A stretch of 64,000 nt of DNA from Sporobacter sp942492735 (GTDB taxonomy: Bacteria; Bacillota; Clostridia; Oscillospirales; Oscillospiraceae), in the NCBI GenBank assembly GCA_942492735.1, contig OW818648.1, positions 2,666,001 through 2,730,000 of the forward strand, written 5' to 3'. Below, piece by piece: positions 23,935 through 32,841 of the stretch. How positions within the stretch are numbered: position 1 is the first letter of the stretch; every line of letters starts with the position of its first letter. The position numbers and the translations under genes were made by a program. The notes beneath the pieces were generated by a model. The model did no database searches. It was not told where the DNA came from and was given only the letters and a program-made list of their open reading frames with translations.

Positions 23935-25095
23935 ATGATGAAGAAAACATTTGTAGCCTGCGCGGTGCTGATTCTCGTCCTGTCACTTTTTGCGGGCTGT
24001 GCTTTCGTCAAGAATCTCAACCCTGGCGCGGAGACACCTGACCCCGGACAAACTGATACAACGGCACCGACTTCTGAGATTACCGCCTCTGAATCACCGG
24101 AAACGTCTCCTGATACGACTGTTGGTATGGTGACTATTGAAACCGAAAAATACGAATATTCTTCAGAATACATCGATGTCGTCATCGAAGTGCCGCAGTT
24201 AGACGGATTATCCGACAGAGCGGTTCAGGACAGCATCAATAAAGTATTTGCCGATATTTCGAAAGCAGCGAAGGAGGAAATCAAGCCTGCTGAAGAAGAG
24301 AGCAAGCAGTTTATGGAGGAAGGACAGATGCCTTCGGACGCTTCTTATATGATTTATATCAGCTACAGTGTACCTTATAATCATGACGGTATCTTAAGCA
24401 TACTCTTCTCGGATTACCGTTATTTCGGCGGCGCGCATGGTGGGGATTTGAGGAGTTCCTTAACCTTTGACCTCAAAACGGGTAAACAGCTGAGCCTGGA
24501 AGACCTCATGATAAAAGACAGCGGCTACAGGGAACTGATTAACAGTTCCATCAAGAAAGAAATCAAAAACAGGGTGGAATCGGGAGTCCTCTTTGAGCTT
24601 GCCGATTTCGAGGATATTGGAGATGATCCGGCATACTATCTGACGCAGGACGCGGTCGTCTTCTATTTCCAGGAATACGAATATTTCCCATACGCCTCGG
24701 GAATTCAGGAATTTCCCATGATGTATTTAGACTTTTCAGGTATGCTGAAAAAAGAATATGAAGCACTGAACCTGACGCCTGTCGTACTGAAGACTGGTAT
24801 GGATAACAAGCTCTCGGTCGGCGAGATCGCTCAGATTATGCTGACAGGCAACCCGACGACCGGTTATTCGTGGCAATATACAATCGATGACACCAGTATG
24901 CTTGAGCTCAGCAGCGACGCGTATCGGTCTGACGCCACAGGAGATGAGGACGGCGCCGGCGGGACATATACCTGGGATTTCAGAGCGCTCAAAGCAGGGA
25001 CGACGACGATCACCTTCAAATACTACAGAGCGTGGCTTGACGAGTCTGACGCCGCGCCGGAAGACAAGGTGGAATATACGGTCATCATCAAATAA
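23935..25095 (+). CDS. Lipoprotein with DUF4163/DUF3298 and C-terminal chagasin-type inhibitor domain
   Basis: 386 residues: lipobox LFAGC (Cys near residue 22), a Thr/Pro/Glu linker, a PdaC/RsiV-like DUF4163 domain from about residue 63 (VVIEVPQLDGL), a DUF3298 domain (FGGAHGG, TFDLKTGKQLSLEDL, YFQEYEYFPYASG), and a chagasin (I42) domain from about 285 with the NPTTGYSW loop and AGGTYTWDF. Chagasins inhibit papain-like cysteine proteases by inserting such loops. The combination puts an inhibitor at the cell surface. It is a tandem paralogue of the next gene. A terminator follows. Confidence 0.85.
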   Translation: MMKKTFVACAVLILVLSLFAGCAFVKNLNPGAETPDPGQTDTTAPTSEITASESPETSPDTTVGMVTIETEKYEYSSEYIDVVIEVPQLDGLSDRAVQDSINKVFADISKAAKEEIKPAEEESKQFMEEGQMPSDASYMIYISYSVPYNHDGILSILFSDYRYFGGAHGGDLRSSLTFDLKTGKQLSLEDLMIKDSGYRELINSSIKKEIKNRVESGVLFELADFEDIGDDPAYYLTQDAVVFYFQEYEYFPYASGIQEFPMMYLDFSGMLKKEYEALNLTPVVLKTGMDNKLSVGEIAQIMLTGNPTTGYSWQYTIDDTSMLELSSDAYRSDATGDEDGAGGTYTWDFRALKAGTTTITFKYYRAWLDESDAAPEDKVEYTVIIK

Positions 25096-25106
25096 TCGAT
25101 CATGTC

Positions 25107-25154
25107 AGCACCGTCCGATTACTGCCTTGCCGCAGCAATCGGACGGTGCTTTTA
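25107..25154 (+). terminator. Intrinsic terminator
   Basis: A long stem AGCACCGTCCGATT/AATCGGACGGTGCT with an inner CTGC/GCAG pairing, then TTTT, 12 nt after the stop of the chagasin lipoprotein. Confidence 0.9.
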
Positions 25155-25273
25155 TGACGCTTCTGATACGACGGGTTTCTTCAAAATCTAACTGTGGTTT
25201 GATGGTATGATAAAAAAAGACGTCAAGCCCAGAGATAAGAACAAGAGTGCGGATACGGAAAGAAGTGTTGCAA

Positions 25274-26701
25274 ATGAAGAAAAAAATTATTCATACTTTT
25301 CTTTGTGCCATGATGATTTCAGTGATGTCGATAGTCTTACTGTCGGCATCATCAGCTGCGGTAAATAATGTGGGTGTTACGCTGGACGGCAGCATCCTTG
25401 ATGCGGCGGCACAGGTAAACGGACAAAGTGTCTTTCTGCCTGTTCGCGCTATATGCGAGGCTCTCGGATATGGCGTGACCTGGCTCGATACGGGCAGCGT
25501 CAAAACGGTCAGCATTTCAAAAGACGGTGACACGGTTATTCTTGGACTGACAAATCAGGAGGTAACAGACAACGGGCATCAGTACGCTGCCGTTGACTTT
25601 TCAGGGGCTGGGCTTAAGATAATATCAAACAGAACATATATGGCGTCAAACCTGTTTTGCTCCATATTTCCCCTGAGCTCGTCTTATGACACAGAGAATA
25701 ATCTCGTGACGCTGCAAACAAGATATGAGAACATGATGACTGTCACAACAGAAAAGTTCACTTCAGACAAAGATCATTTTAAGGCAACAATTCAGTATCC
25801 CCAGATTTCCGGTCTGGCGGATGATAATGCCGAGAAGGATATCAATGCGCTGATGAAACAGTCAGCGCAGAACGCGCTTTATGAAGGTCTAAAGAATGCG
25901 GATGATATGACACGGGCTATTAAAGAAGGGTATACACGGGCCGTTGGCATGTGCGAAACGTATTTCGATTATAAGATAACATATAATCAAAATGGTTTGT
26001 TCAGTGTTGTCCTGATGGATTATCAGTATGCGGGTGGTGCACACGGAGGGACAACACAAAGCACCTATACGTTTGATCTGGCAACAGGGAAGGTACTGCA
26101 GCTCAGTGACCTGATGGACAGCACCGGTGACTTCACCGAATTCATCGATGCATCAATCCGGAAAGAGATCGATCGCAGGAAAGCGGCCGGTGAGCTCTCG
26201 GAATTTGATTTCAGAATGTTCAAGAGCATCGGGGTGAATCCGGAGTATTATCTCTCGAATGACGGTGTTGTCATCTATTTTCAGGAGTATTCGTATTTCC
26301 CGTACGCCGCGGGCATTCAGTCGTTCAGTCTCACGTTTTCAGACCTTGGCGCATTGTGTAATAAAGAATTTAAGTTTCTCTGCAGCGCGCCCGTGGTGCT
26401 CGACCCGAAAATGCAAAACATACTTTCTGTGGGCGATATCGGTCAGGTTGTCTTAAACGGGAACCCGTCGACCGGGTATACCTGGCATTGTTCGCTCTCA
26501 AATGGGGATGTACTATCATTAGTCTCGGAAAACTACAATACGTCTGCCAAACCGGGCGTCGCCGGCGCAGGCGGCACGTATACCTGGAATTTCGAAGCGC
26601 AAAAAGCAGGGGAGTCAAAGGCAACATTTCAGTATTACCGAGACTGGGAAGGTACACAATCGGCTCTTCAAACGTTTGTATATGAGATAACGGTGAAATA
26701 A
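25274..26701 (+). CDS. Secreted protein: copper-amine-oxidase-N domain, DUF4163/DUF3298 and chagasin-type domain
   Basis: 475 residues. A signal peptide (ending ASSAA) is followed by a copper amine oxidase N-terminal-like domain (VFLPVRAICEALGYGVTW, residues about 45-150), commonly a surface-attachment module in Clostridia. DUF4163, DUF3298 (AGGAHGG, YFQEYSYFPYAAG) and a chagasin-type domain with NPSTGYTWH follow. It repeats the plan of the upstream lipoprotein but replaces the lipid anchor with the CuAO-N module. ATG 25274 is preferred over GTG 25247 because the signal peptide starts there; the ribosome site is modest. Confidence 0.85.
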   Translation: MKKKIIHTFLCAMMISVMSIVLLSASSAAVNNVGVTLDGSILDAAAQVNGQSVFLPVRAICEALGYGVTWLDTGSVKTVSISKDGDTVILGLTNQEVTDNGHQYAAVDFSGAGLKIISNRTYMASNLFCSIFPLSSSYDTENNLVTLQTRYENMMTVTTEKFTSDKDHFKATIQYPQISGLADDNAEKDINALMKQSAQNALYEGLKNADDMTRAIKEGYTRAVGMCETYFDYKITYNQNGLFSVVLMDYQYAGGAHGGTTQSTYTFDLATGKVLQLSDLMDSTGDFTEFIDASIRKEIDRRKAAGELSEFDFRMFKSIGVNPEYYLSNDGVVIYFQEYSYFPYAAGIQSFSLTFSDLGALCNKEFKFLCSAPVVLDPKMQNILSVGDIGQVVLNGNPSTGYTWHCSLSNGDVLSLVSENYNTSAKPGVAGAGGTYTWNFEAQKAGESKATFQYYRDWEGTQSALQTFVYEITVK

Positions 26702-26718
26702 CGCTTGTACTCGTCCGC

Positions 26719-26843
26719 GCTGTCATTCCCGTGAAGGCGGGAATCCACGTACCTGGGAGACTGGATTCCCGCCTACGCGGGAATGACAAGAAACGCGGGA
26801 ATGACAAGAAACGCGGGAATGACAAGAAACGCGGGATATGCTG
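26719..26843. repeat. Palindromic repeat element, copy next to floT 3' end
   Basis: GTCATTCCCGTGAAGGCGGG, a central TACCTGGGAGACTGG, the inverted arm, then three tandem GACAAGAAACGCGGGAAT-type units and a terminal GATATGCTG. The whole is the inverted counterpart of 29410-29516, which has only two tandem units. Confidence 0.85.
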
Positions 26844-26891
26844 GTATTTCATTGTGTTTATGGAAGAACAGTAGAAAGGCATAAATAAAAC

Positions 26892-26920
26892 AAAAAAACG
26901 GCTCCCTCAGAGGGAGCCGT
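26892..26920 (-). terminator. Terminator of the nfeD-floT operon
   Basis: Minus strand: ACGGCTCCCTC/GAGGGAGCCGT stem followed by TTTTTTT, 13 nt beyond the floT stop. Confidence 0.9.
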
Positions 26921-26932
26921 CACGCGTTTCGG

Positions 26933-28519
26933 TTATAAATCCTTCGGGATTAATGCTTCCGGCAAATCCTTGACATCGACATTTATGTTCCTGGTGACCT
27001 TCGCGTCGTATGTATTGGCTCTCATGACCTCTGTGAGATCAAAGCCGATCGTTTCCTTCATCGCTTCGTTGACGGCCTTGAGCGCGCTGACGGCATAACC
27101 CGCGACCTCGCTCGCTCCCGTCCCATTGCCGCCGCCGATAATGGTAATATTTCCGATCTTGGATAATGGTTCGGCAACTGCTCTTGCAATTTCAGGCAGT
27201 TTTTCGATGACCATCTGCAGCTTACCGGCCTCATCCATCTTGGCAAGCGCTTCGGCTTTCTTCTCGAGTGCTTCCGCCTCGGCCATTCCCTTTGCTCTGA
27301 TGGCACCGGCATCAGCCCGGCCTTTCGCCTCAATGATAGATGCTTGAGCCTCACCCTCGAGACGCAGCTTTTCTGCTTCGGCGGCGGCGTCTAACTTCTT
27401 CGACTCGGCGTCAGCCTCAGCCTTCTGGACCTGCTGGAACTTCTTGGCTTCTGACTCCAGCTCGAGACGCTGCTTTTCCGCTTGGGCAGGCTTGACGACA
27501 GTAGCCAGCAGTTCGGCCTCGGCGCGCTGGGCCTTTTTCTCAGCAAGCTCGATATTCTTCTGCTCAGCGACGATCTGCACCTGTACCTGCGCCTCGGTGA
27601 CCTCTTTTCTGCGCTGTTCCTCGAGAACGGAAGCGTCCATCTCGGTGTTTTTGATTTCCTTCATCGTGATATTGGACTGGATCTTATAGGCTGCGTCGGA
27701 TACGGCCTTCTGGGTCTCCTGCTCCTTTTGATAGGCAAGAACCTTCAGCTGCTTGTTTTTCTCAGCCTCGGCAATCTGCGTCTCGGCTTCAAGCTCCGCC
27801 TGCTTACCCATCTTGCGCGCTTCGGCAGTTCTGATCTGCTGCTCGCGCATGGCCTCAGCCGTGCGTATCTCGCGCTCCTTGGAGGCTTCTGCTTCTGCGA
27901 TTGCTGCCGTCGACTTAACCTTTGCTATCTGTTCTTTACCGAGTGCTTCGATATAGCCCTCTTCATCGGTAATATCGTTAATTGTAAAGGTTTTGAGTTC
28001 CAAACCCATTTCGCCGAGCTCCGAGCCGGCGATCGACTGAACCTTGGAGGCGAAGCTCTCTCGATCGCCGTAAATGTCCTCAACGCTCATCGAGGAGACG
28101 ATCTCACGCAGCTTGCCCTTGCAGACCTCTGAGGCCTGAATGCGAATCGTATCAACTGTTCTGTTCTCATCCTTATAGTTAAACTGCTGGACTGCCGCGA
28201 GAATGCTTGCTTCGTCATTTTTTACCTTGAGAACGACAACACCCTGTGCATTGATCGGGACGCCAAGAGCTGTCTTCGTCTGCTTGATCTCAACCTCGAA
28301 CATAATGTTTTCGAGTGTGATGACATCCATCCGCTGGACGATGGGGATAAGTATCGTACCGCCGCCGGTTACGACCTTGGGTTTGCCGATACCGACGATA
28401 ACGGCAGCCTTATCGGACGGGATCTTTTTCCACGTGCTGAGGATGGCGATGATGACGATCACGAGTGCTGCGATGATCAGAACGACTACACCTGTAGGGG
28501 AGTTAAAAAATGTTGGCAT
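26933..28519 (-). CDS. floT: Flotillin (FloT/YuaG family)
   Basis: 528 residues: N-terminal membrane hairpin (residues 10-28), SPFH domain (about 30-200, IVQRMDVITLENIMFEVE), then a long Ala/Glu/Lys/Gln coiled coil (about 210-430) rich in AEAEK repeats, and a flotillin C-terminus. Flotillins scaffold ordered membrane domains and affect membrane fluidity and signalling. It lies 16 nt behind an NfeD-type gene, the classic YuaF-YuaG pair. AAGGAGAATCAAC precedes the ATG. The operon is bracketed by inverted repeats. Confidence 0.95.
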   Translation of the reverse strand: MPTFFNSPTGVVVLIIAALVIVIIAILSTWKKIPSDKAAVIVGIGKPKVVTGGGTILIPIVQRMDVITLENIMFEVEIKQTKTALGVPINAQGVVVLKVKNDEASILAAVQQFNYKDENRTVDTIRIQASEVCKGKLREIVSSMSVEDIYGDRESFASKVQSIAGSELGEMGLELKTFTINDITDEEGYIEALGKEQIAKVKSTAAIAEAEASKEREIRTAEAMREQQIRTAEARKMGKQAELEAETQIAEAEKNKQLKVLAYQKEQETQKAVSDAAYKIQSNITMKEIKNTEMDASVLEEQRRKEVTEAQVQVQIVAEQKNIELAEKKAQRAEAELLATVVKPAQAEKQRLELESEAKKFQQVQKAEADAESKKLDAAAEAEKLRLEGEAQASIIEAKGRADAGAIRAKGMAEAEALEKKAEALAKMDEAGKLQMVIEKLPEIARAVAEPLSKIGNITIIGGGNGTGASEVAGYAVSALKAVNEAMKETIGFDLTEVMRANTYDAKVTRNINVDVKDLPEALIPKDL

Positions 28520-28535
28520 GTTGATTCTCCTTATC

Positions 28536-29204
28536 TTATTCTATGATTTTATCGTTCAGCTTAAGGTTTGCCAATGTATCAAGAGGCCGGACATAAACGG
28601 TTTTACCGGGTGCGTCAATGTCGGTTACAACCACCTCAGTACCCTGTGCAATCAACCCGCCCCATGTTTCAAGGACGTTCTCCTTTGCTTTGGCTCTATA
28701 TGAGATATAAGCGCCCGTATTATCCTTGAGAGAGACGGTGCCGGGACTGTCTTTCGTTATGCGCAGTAACAGCAGACCTTTGGCGGCATATAGATCCCAT
28801 TCTCCAATCGCTTTCGGATTGTTTTTCCGAAGCGGTTTTACGATGAAATGATAGACGGCGAGGTATGCGCCGAAGGATACGGCAAGAAGACCGATCAGAC
28901 AACCGATTACTGCAAATATATTGACCATGAGGCCGAGCGTGAGCCTGCCGAGCGCCCCGAATACAACCATAGCAAAGCAGAGGCACATGATGTTAAACGG
29001 CAGGACGGTACCCGCGTCTCCGCTCACATCCATGCCCGCGTCTGCGTGTGGGCTGAAGTTAAACAAGTCCCCGAAATGATGGCCGCCAATCTCAAAATCG
29101 ACATTCAAAATGGAGCCGAAGACACCAAGCAGAACATCGAGCAGAGGAACAGCGAGCCCGAGCAAAATGAGCACAGTGAATATATACGAAAAAGCATCAA
29201 TCAT
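28536..29204 (-). CDS. NfeD-like membrane protein (YuaF type)
   Basis: About 222 residues: three to four membrane segments, a gap carrying a short polar loop, and a C-terminal OB-fold NfeD domain (LLLRITKDSPGTVSLKD to VYVRPLDTL). The ClpP-like protease domain of long NfeD proteins is absent, so this is the short partner form. It probably cooperates with the flotillin encoded directly downstream. ATG 29204 is chosen; GTG 29210 is two codons upstream and cannot be excluded because the ribosome site is weak. Confidence 0.88.
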   Translation of the reverse strand: MIDAFSYIFTVLILLGLAVPLLDVLLGVFGSILNVDFEIGGHHFGDLFNFSPHADAGMDVSGDAGTVLPFNIMCLCFAMVVFGALGRLTLGLMVNIFAVIGCLIGLLAVSFGAYLAVYHFIVKPLRKNNPKAIGEWDLYAAKGLLLLRITKDSPGTVSLKDNTGAYISYRAKAKENVLETWGGLIAQGTEVVVTDIDAPGKTVYVRPLDTLANLKLNDKIIE

Positions 29205-29310
29205 GAACACACCCGGCTTTAAAAAGCATTAATCATATTTCTTAAATTCTATTAAGCGCTCCATCTAAAAATACCCGATATTTGACAAATGTCGGATTTT
29301 GTATGGTTCG

Positions 29311-29339
29311 AGTATAGCAGGAAATATATGTTATAACAA
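29311..29339 (-). promoter_or_regulatory. Promoter of the nfeD-floT operon
   Basis: Minus strand: TTGTTA, 17-nt spacer, TATACT, about 107 nt before the nfeD start. Confidence 0.6.
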
Positions 29340-29409
29340 GTATATATAACGCATTTGAGCTTTCTGCTTTTCATATTCAATTTGTTCGTCCATAAACACA
29401 ATGAGATTT

Positions 29410-29516
29410 CAGCATATCCCGCGTTACTTGTCATTCCCGCACTACTTGTCATTCCCGCGCAGGCGGGAATCCAGTCTCCCAGGTACGTGGATTCCCGCCT
29501 TCGCGGGAATGACAGC
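29410..29516. repeat. Palindromic repeat element, copy upstream of nfeD
   Basis: The reverse complement of the element at 26719-26843, including the arms, the central CAGTCTCCCAGGTACGTGG and the CAGCATATCCCGC end. It differs in tandem unit number and a few bases. Confidence 0.85.
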
Positions 29517-29556
29517 TCGGACCGAATGACAGCGTGGACCATGCTGAGTAAAGCGA

Positions 29557-29612
29557 AGAATCCCCGGATAATCGTGAATCGTTGAGTCGATTTCAGATCA
29601 TCCGGGGATTCT
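29557..29612 (-). terminator. Hairpin after cbiZ
   Basis: A 13-bp perfect stem AGAATCCCCGGAT/ATCCGGGGATTCT with a 30-nt loop just after the cbiZ stop. There is no good T-run, so termination is likely but not certain. Confidence 0.55.
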
Positions 29613-29624
29613 ATGAAGGTGCAG

Positions 29625-30668
29625 CTAAAGAAGCTTTGTGAGTCCCATTGTATATTGGAACAGCAGCTTATCTTTTGTCGAAGCGCTGTTGGAGAGGTCC
29701 GAAAGCGCCGCATCTATACCCATGTCACGCAGCAGTGTGCCGGCGGTTGACAGCGCGTCCTCTGCCGATATGAGTCCCCATTGCAGCTGGTCCAAAAGAT
29801 GAACGTATAACGATGTCATCACGACAAGTTCGTTTTTCTTAGAAAGCGCGTCGAGCTTATTAATATCGGTGTGCCGCGACGCGGCCAAAATGGTTTGCTT
29901 TGCAATTCCGTATCTGCCGAGCCGGGCGAAAATATCAAACTGCTGTACGGCGCCGAGTCCTGTCTGGAGATACAGCGCCTCTTTGACGGCTTTCATGACG
30001 ACGCGCCCGATGAGTTCGCCGAGCTTGGAATGCTTGCCTGCGAACGTCAGATAAACAGGGGACAGGGGATTTGAGACGATGATGGTGCCATCTGTACCGG
30101 AGCCCGTCGCGATGCCGGAGGAGTACAGGCTTGGCGCGAGAAGCTCCTGCAGCGCCGCCGTTTTGGCCTCGGTGCATGTGACGAGCGCCCGCGTCATTGT
30201 GCCCTCTGGCAGCTTCGCGTCGATAAACAGCATGATGTTGATTGTACCCGACACATGCTTTGAAGCGCCACCCGCTTCGTGCCAATCCGCTGGATCACCG
30301 ACGCGCCCGCCATTGACATCAATTCCGCCGGTGACGACTGCGGTGACCGTTAAGTCATCATATGTTTCCGACTGAATCGAAACGTTTTCCATATCCGCGG
30401 CTGTCGAGAGACCGCAGGCGTACTGTGGGTCCAACCCGAGTCCGGTGGCGATAAGCCTCATGTGTTCCTCATAAGTCGGGGCTTTCAGCGGCGTGTTTTT
30501 ACGTCCGTCTTCCTTGCAGTCCTGATTAAAAACGTATTTCAGGTTGTCTCTGAAGCCGCCGTTAAAAGCGGACGTGCTGAGAACATCACGTGGGCCGTTG
30601 AACGTGACGATCAATGCCTGATCGCGGCGGCGCAGCGTATCACCGTTATTGAATTGGTGTAGAAGCAT
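29625..30668 (-). CDS. cbiZ: Adenosylcobinamide amidohydrolase CbiZ
   Basis: About 347 residues with the CbiZ family block ALVTCTEAKTAALQELL followed by YSSGIATGSGTDGTIIVSN, and an N-terminal half with YACGLSTAADMENV and VTAVVTGGIDVNGGRVGD. CbiZ cleaves the amide bond of adenosylcobinamide or pseudocobalamin to give adenosylcobyric acid, letting salvaged corrinoids be rebuilt with another lower ligand. ATG 30668 has GGAGGTCTAT directly ahead; the four-codon TTG extension is rejected. It follows btuD by 200 nt with an inverted repeat in the gap, and it is the last gene of the corrinoid operon. Confidence 0.92.
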   Translation of the reverse strand: MLLHQFNNGDTLRRRDQALIVTFNGPRDVLSTSAFNGGFRDNLKYVFNQDCKEDGRKNTPLKAPTYEEHMRLIATGLGLDPQYACGLSTAADMENVSIQSETYDDLTVTAVVTGGIDVNGGRVGDPADWHEAGGASKHVSGTINIMLFIDAKLPEGTMTRALVTCTEAKTAALQELLAPSLYSSGIATGSGTDGTIIVSNPLSPVYLTFAGKHSKLGELIGRVVMKAVKEALYLQTGLGAVQQFDIFARLGRYGIAKQTILAASRHTDINKLDALSKKNELVVMTSLYVHLLDQLQWGLISAEDALSTAGTLLRDMGIDAALSDLSNSASTKDKLLFQYTMGLTKLL

Positions 30669-30769
30669 ATAGACCTCCAAAGAACAGCTTGTTTATGATT
30701 GCAAAGGGGCTTTAACCCATCGCTTCGCGCCACCCCACCTCGGGAGAAGAATTTGAGAGATTACGATTT

Positions 30770-30845
30770 GTAGGGGCGATTCACGAATCGGCCGAACCCC
30801 TGCATGGCGCGGCACAGGGTTGGGCGATTCGTGAATCGCCCCTAC
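30770..30845. repeat. Inverted repeat, GTAGGGGCGATT family
   Basis: GTAGGGGCGATTCACGAATC on the left pairs with the matching right arm ending CCCCTAC, and inner GAACCCC/GGGTT pairs extend it. Related shorter copies are at 34861-34892 and 54850-54876. It lies inside the btuD-cbiZ gap. Confidence 0.75.
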
Positions 30846-30869
30846 TGGACGGGGGAATGATGTCTTGTT

Positions 30870-31631
30870 TTATTTTTCTTCCCACTGCGACAGCATGTGG
30901 CGCATCCAGGCGTAAACGTCCATTGAATAAACCTGATTCAGGTGTTCTGCCGTCAGGACCTCGTCGGTTTTGCCGCCGGATACGATCCGCCCCTTGTCGA
31001 GCAGCAATGCGTGCGTGCCGTAGGCTTTGGCGAGATTGAGGTCGTGGACGACGGATATGACGGCGCGGCCGGTAGCCTTGATCCAGTTCTTGATCAGCTC
31101 GAAAATCTGCTTCTGGTAAACGAGGTCAAGGTGATTTGTCGGCTCGTCAAGGATTAAGAGCTGCGGGTCCTGCGCCAGAAGCTGCGCCAGAAATGTCCGC
31201 TGCAGCTCGCCGCCGGACAGCGTGAGCACCGACTGCTTTCGAAATGGCTGCATGCCGGTCATCATGATGGCTTTTTCAATTTTATCTTCATCTTCGTTAT
31301 TTTTTGATGCAAACATCCCTTTTGAAAACGCATATCGCCCAAGTCTGACGACCTCTTCAACCGTAAAGGAATAACCGACTGTATGGTTCTGCGTCAAAAC
31401 GCCGAAATGTTGTGCTGCAGCTTTTGGTTTCAATTTTGCAACGTCATGATCATCAATCTTTACTGTACCGCTGTAAGGGATACCTTGTGCTATGGCTGAA
31501 ACGACAGTGCTCTTACCCGCGCCGTTTGGTCCGACGACCATGAGCCACTCCTGAGGCCGGACGCTGAAGGATAAGCTGTCGACGATTTTAAGGCTGCCGT
31601 ATTGTACGGTGAGATTCTTAATATCAAGCAT
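30870..31631 (-). CDS. btuD: Corrinoid/iron-siderophore-type ABC transporter ATP-binding protein
   Basis: 253 residues: Walker A GPNGAGKSTVV, Q-loop LTQNHT, signature LSGGELQRTFLAQLLA, Walker B LLILDEPTNHLDL and the H-loop VVHDLN. It is the FepC/BtuD type. Its start lies 3 nt past the btuC stop, so the two are translated together. Substrate is assigned as corrinoid because the operon has a cobalamin riboswitch and cbiZ; the ATPase alone cannot distinguish B12 from siderophores. Confidence 0.9.
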   Translation of the reverse strand: MLDIKNLTVQYGSLKIVDSLSFSVRPQEWLMVVGPNGAGKSTVVSAIAQGIPYSGTVKIDDHDVAKLKPKAAAQHFGVLTQNHTVGYSFTVEEVVRLGRYAFSKGMFASKNNEDEDKIEKAIMMTGMQPFRKQSVLTLSGGELQRTFLAQLLAQDPQLLILDEPTNHLDLVYQKQIFELIKNWIKATGRAVISVVHDLNLAKAYGTHALLLDKGRIVSGGKTDEVLTAEHLNQVYSMDVYAWMRHMLSQWEEK

Positions 31632-31634
31632 ATT

Positions 31635-32672
31635 CTACTTCGCCTTTCTCGTCCTGTAAAAAATAAAGACGAACGTAAACGCGCCGACAAAAGACGTCAC
31701 CACGCCCAGAGGGAGCTCCCTAGGATTCAGAATTGTCCGGGCCAGCAGATCGGCCAGCATTAAAAAAGTAGCGCCTGCAAAGAGTGACGCCGGAAGAAGG
31801 CGTTTATGATTTGGCCCGACGATCATGCGTGTCATGTGGGGTATAACGAGGCCGACAAACGCGATTTGTCCGCCGATGGAGACACAGACCCCGATAAGCG
31901 CCGAAATAGCGATGAGTATGATATATTTCGACCGTTTGACATTGACACCGATGTGGCGTGCATTGTCTTCGCCAACGGCGAATGCATTGAGCTCGCGTGT
32001 GAAGCACAAAAGGATCGTGCCGAAAACTGCGAGCGCTACCAGAAGTATCAGGACCTCTCTGAACTTCGCCGCCCCCAGGGAACCCATAAGCCAGAAGATG
32101 ATGGATTGAATTTTTTCGCCTGCGAAGGTGGTTATAATCATAAGAACGGAGCTTGCGAACATCGTAAAAATCAGGCCGATCAGTAAAATCGTATTGGTAG
32201 ACAGAGAAAAGTCGATTTTATAGGACAGCGCCAGGATTAACACGAGCGCAAAGAAAGCGAAGATCATCGCCGTGACCATTGTTCCGATAAAGGGCAGTCC
32301 GGGTATAACAAAACCAAAAGCTATAGCCAGAGCCGCGCCGACGCCGGCTCCCGAGGAGACGCCCATTGTTGAGCTGTCTGCTAACGGATTACGGAGCAGA
32401 CCCTGTATCGCCCCACCGCACAGAGAGAGGGCCGCTCCCATAAGGGCAACACTGAGCACGCGCGGCAGACGGACGAACACAATGATGGATTGGGATATGC
32501 CCTCCGGGATGGGTAAACCGAATATCGTGTTCCAGATCGCTGTCAGTGTGTCCTTGATGGGTATACTCACGCTGCCGACGGTGATGCACAGGAGCATCGC
32601 CGCAAGCATAACGGCAGAAAACAGCAGATATTCAAAAAGTCGGAAGCCCTCAGGCCTTGTTTTTGTATTCAT
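31635..32672 (-). CDS. btuC: Corrinoid ABC transporter permease (FecCD/BtuC family)
   Basis: 345 residues with about ten membrane helices. FecCD landmarks are RLPRVLSVALMGAALSLCGG, GLLRNPLADSSTMGVSSGAG, and the coupling segment GLVIPHMTRMIVGPNHKRLLP (first 20 residues conserved). Two copies form the channel with BtuD. It is separated from btuF by 169 nt holding three short palindromes but no terminator with a T-run. Confidence 0.92.
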   Translation of the reverse strand: MNTKTRPEGFRLFEYLLFSAVMLAAMLLCITVGSVSIPIKDTLTAIWNTIFGLPIPEGISQSIIVFVRLPRVLSVALMGAALSLCGGAIQGLLRNPLADSSTMGVSSGAGVGAALAIAFGFVIPGLPFIGTMVTAMIFAFFALVLILALSYKIDFSLSTNTILLIGLIFTMFASSVLMIITTFAGEKIQSIIFWLMGSLGAAKFREVLILLVALAVFGTILLCFTRELNAFAVGEDNARHIGVNVKRSKYIILIAISALIGVCVSIGGQIAFVGLVIPHMTRMIVGPNHKRLLPASLFAGATFLMLADLLARTILNPRELPLGVVTSFVGAFTFVFIFYRTRKAK

Positions 32673-32734
32673 AATTTGTCCGCCACTCTTAACGTCGTTT
32701 TAATACCATTCATAATATACGATACACGGAAAAT

Positions 32735-32807
32735 GTAAAGGGGACGGTCGCAACGTCCCCTTTACATGAGACATGAATGTCTCTTTGAGACATGATTGGA
32801 ATGTCTC
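32735..32807. repeat. Three consecutive palindromes between btuF and btuC
   Basis: GTAAAGGGGACG/CGTCCCCTTTAC (32735-32765, 12-bp arms), GAGACAT-GA-ATGTCTC (32768-32783) and GAGACAT/ATGTCTC with a 7-nt loop (32787-32807). The first shares the GGGGACGGT core with the RAYT-associated repeat at 47112, 48180 and 49014. They may shape processing of the btu mRNA. Confidence 0.65.
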
Positions 32808-32841
32808 TGTCTATGTCAAAAATCAGATGTAATTAAATCAA

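Noticed and set aside
26770..26840. CRISPR-like tandem units (ACGCGGGAATGACAAGAA)
   Set aside because: Units are directly adjacent without unique spacers, only three copies, and part of a palindromic repeat; no cas genes.
27482..28132. Long Leu/Gly-rich plus-strand frame opposite the flotillin gene
   Set aside because: It is the antisense shadow of the Ala/Glu-rich coiled coil; composition is explained by complementing GCG/GAG codons and it has no ribosome site.
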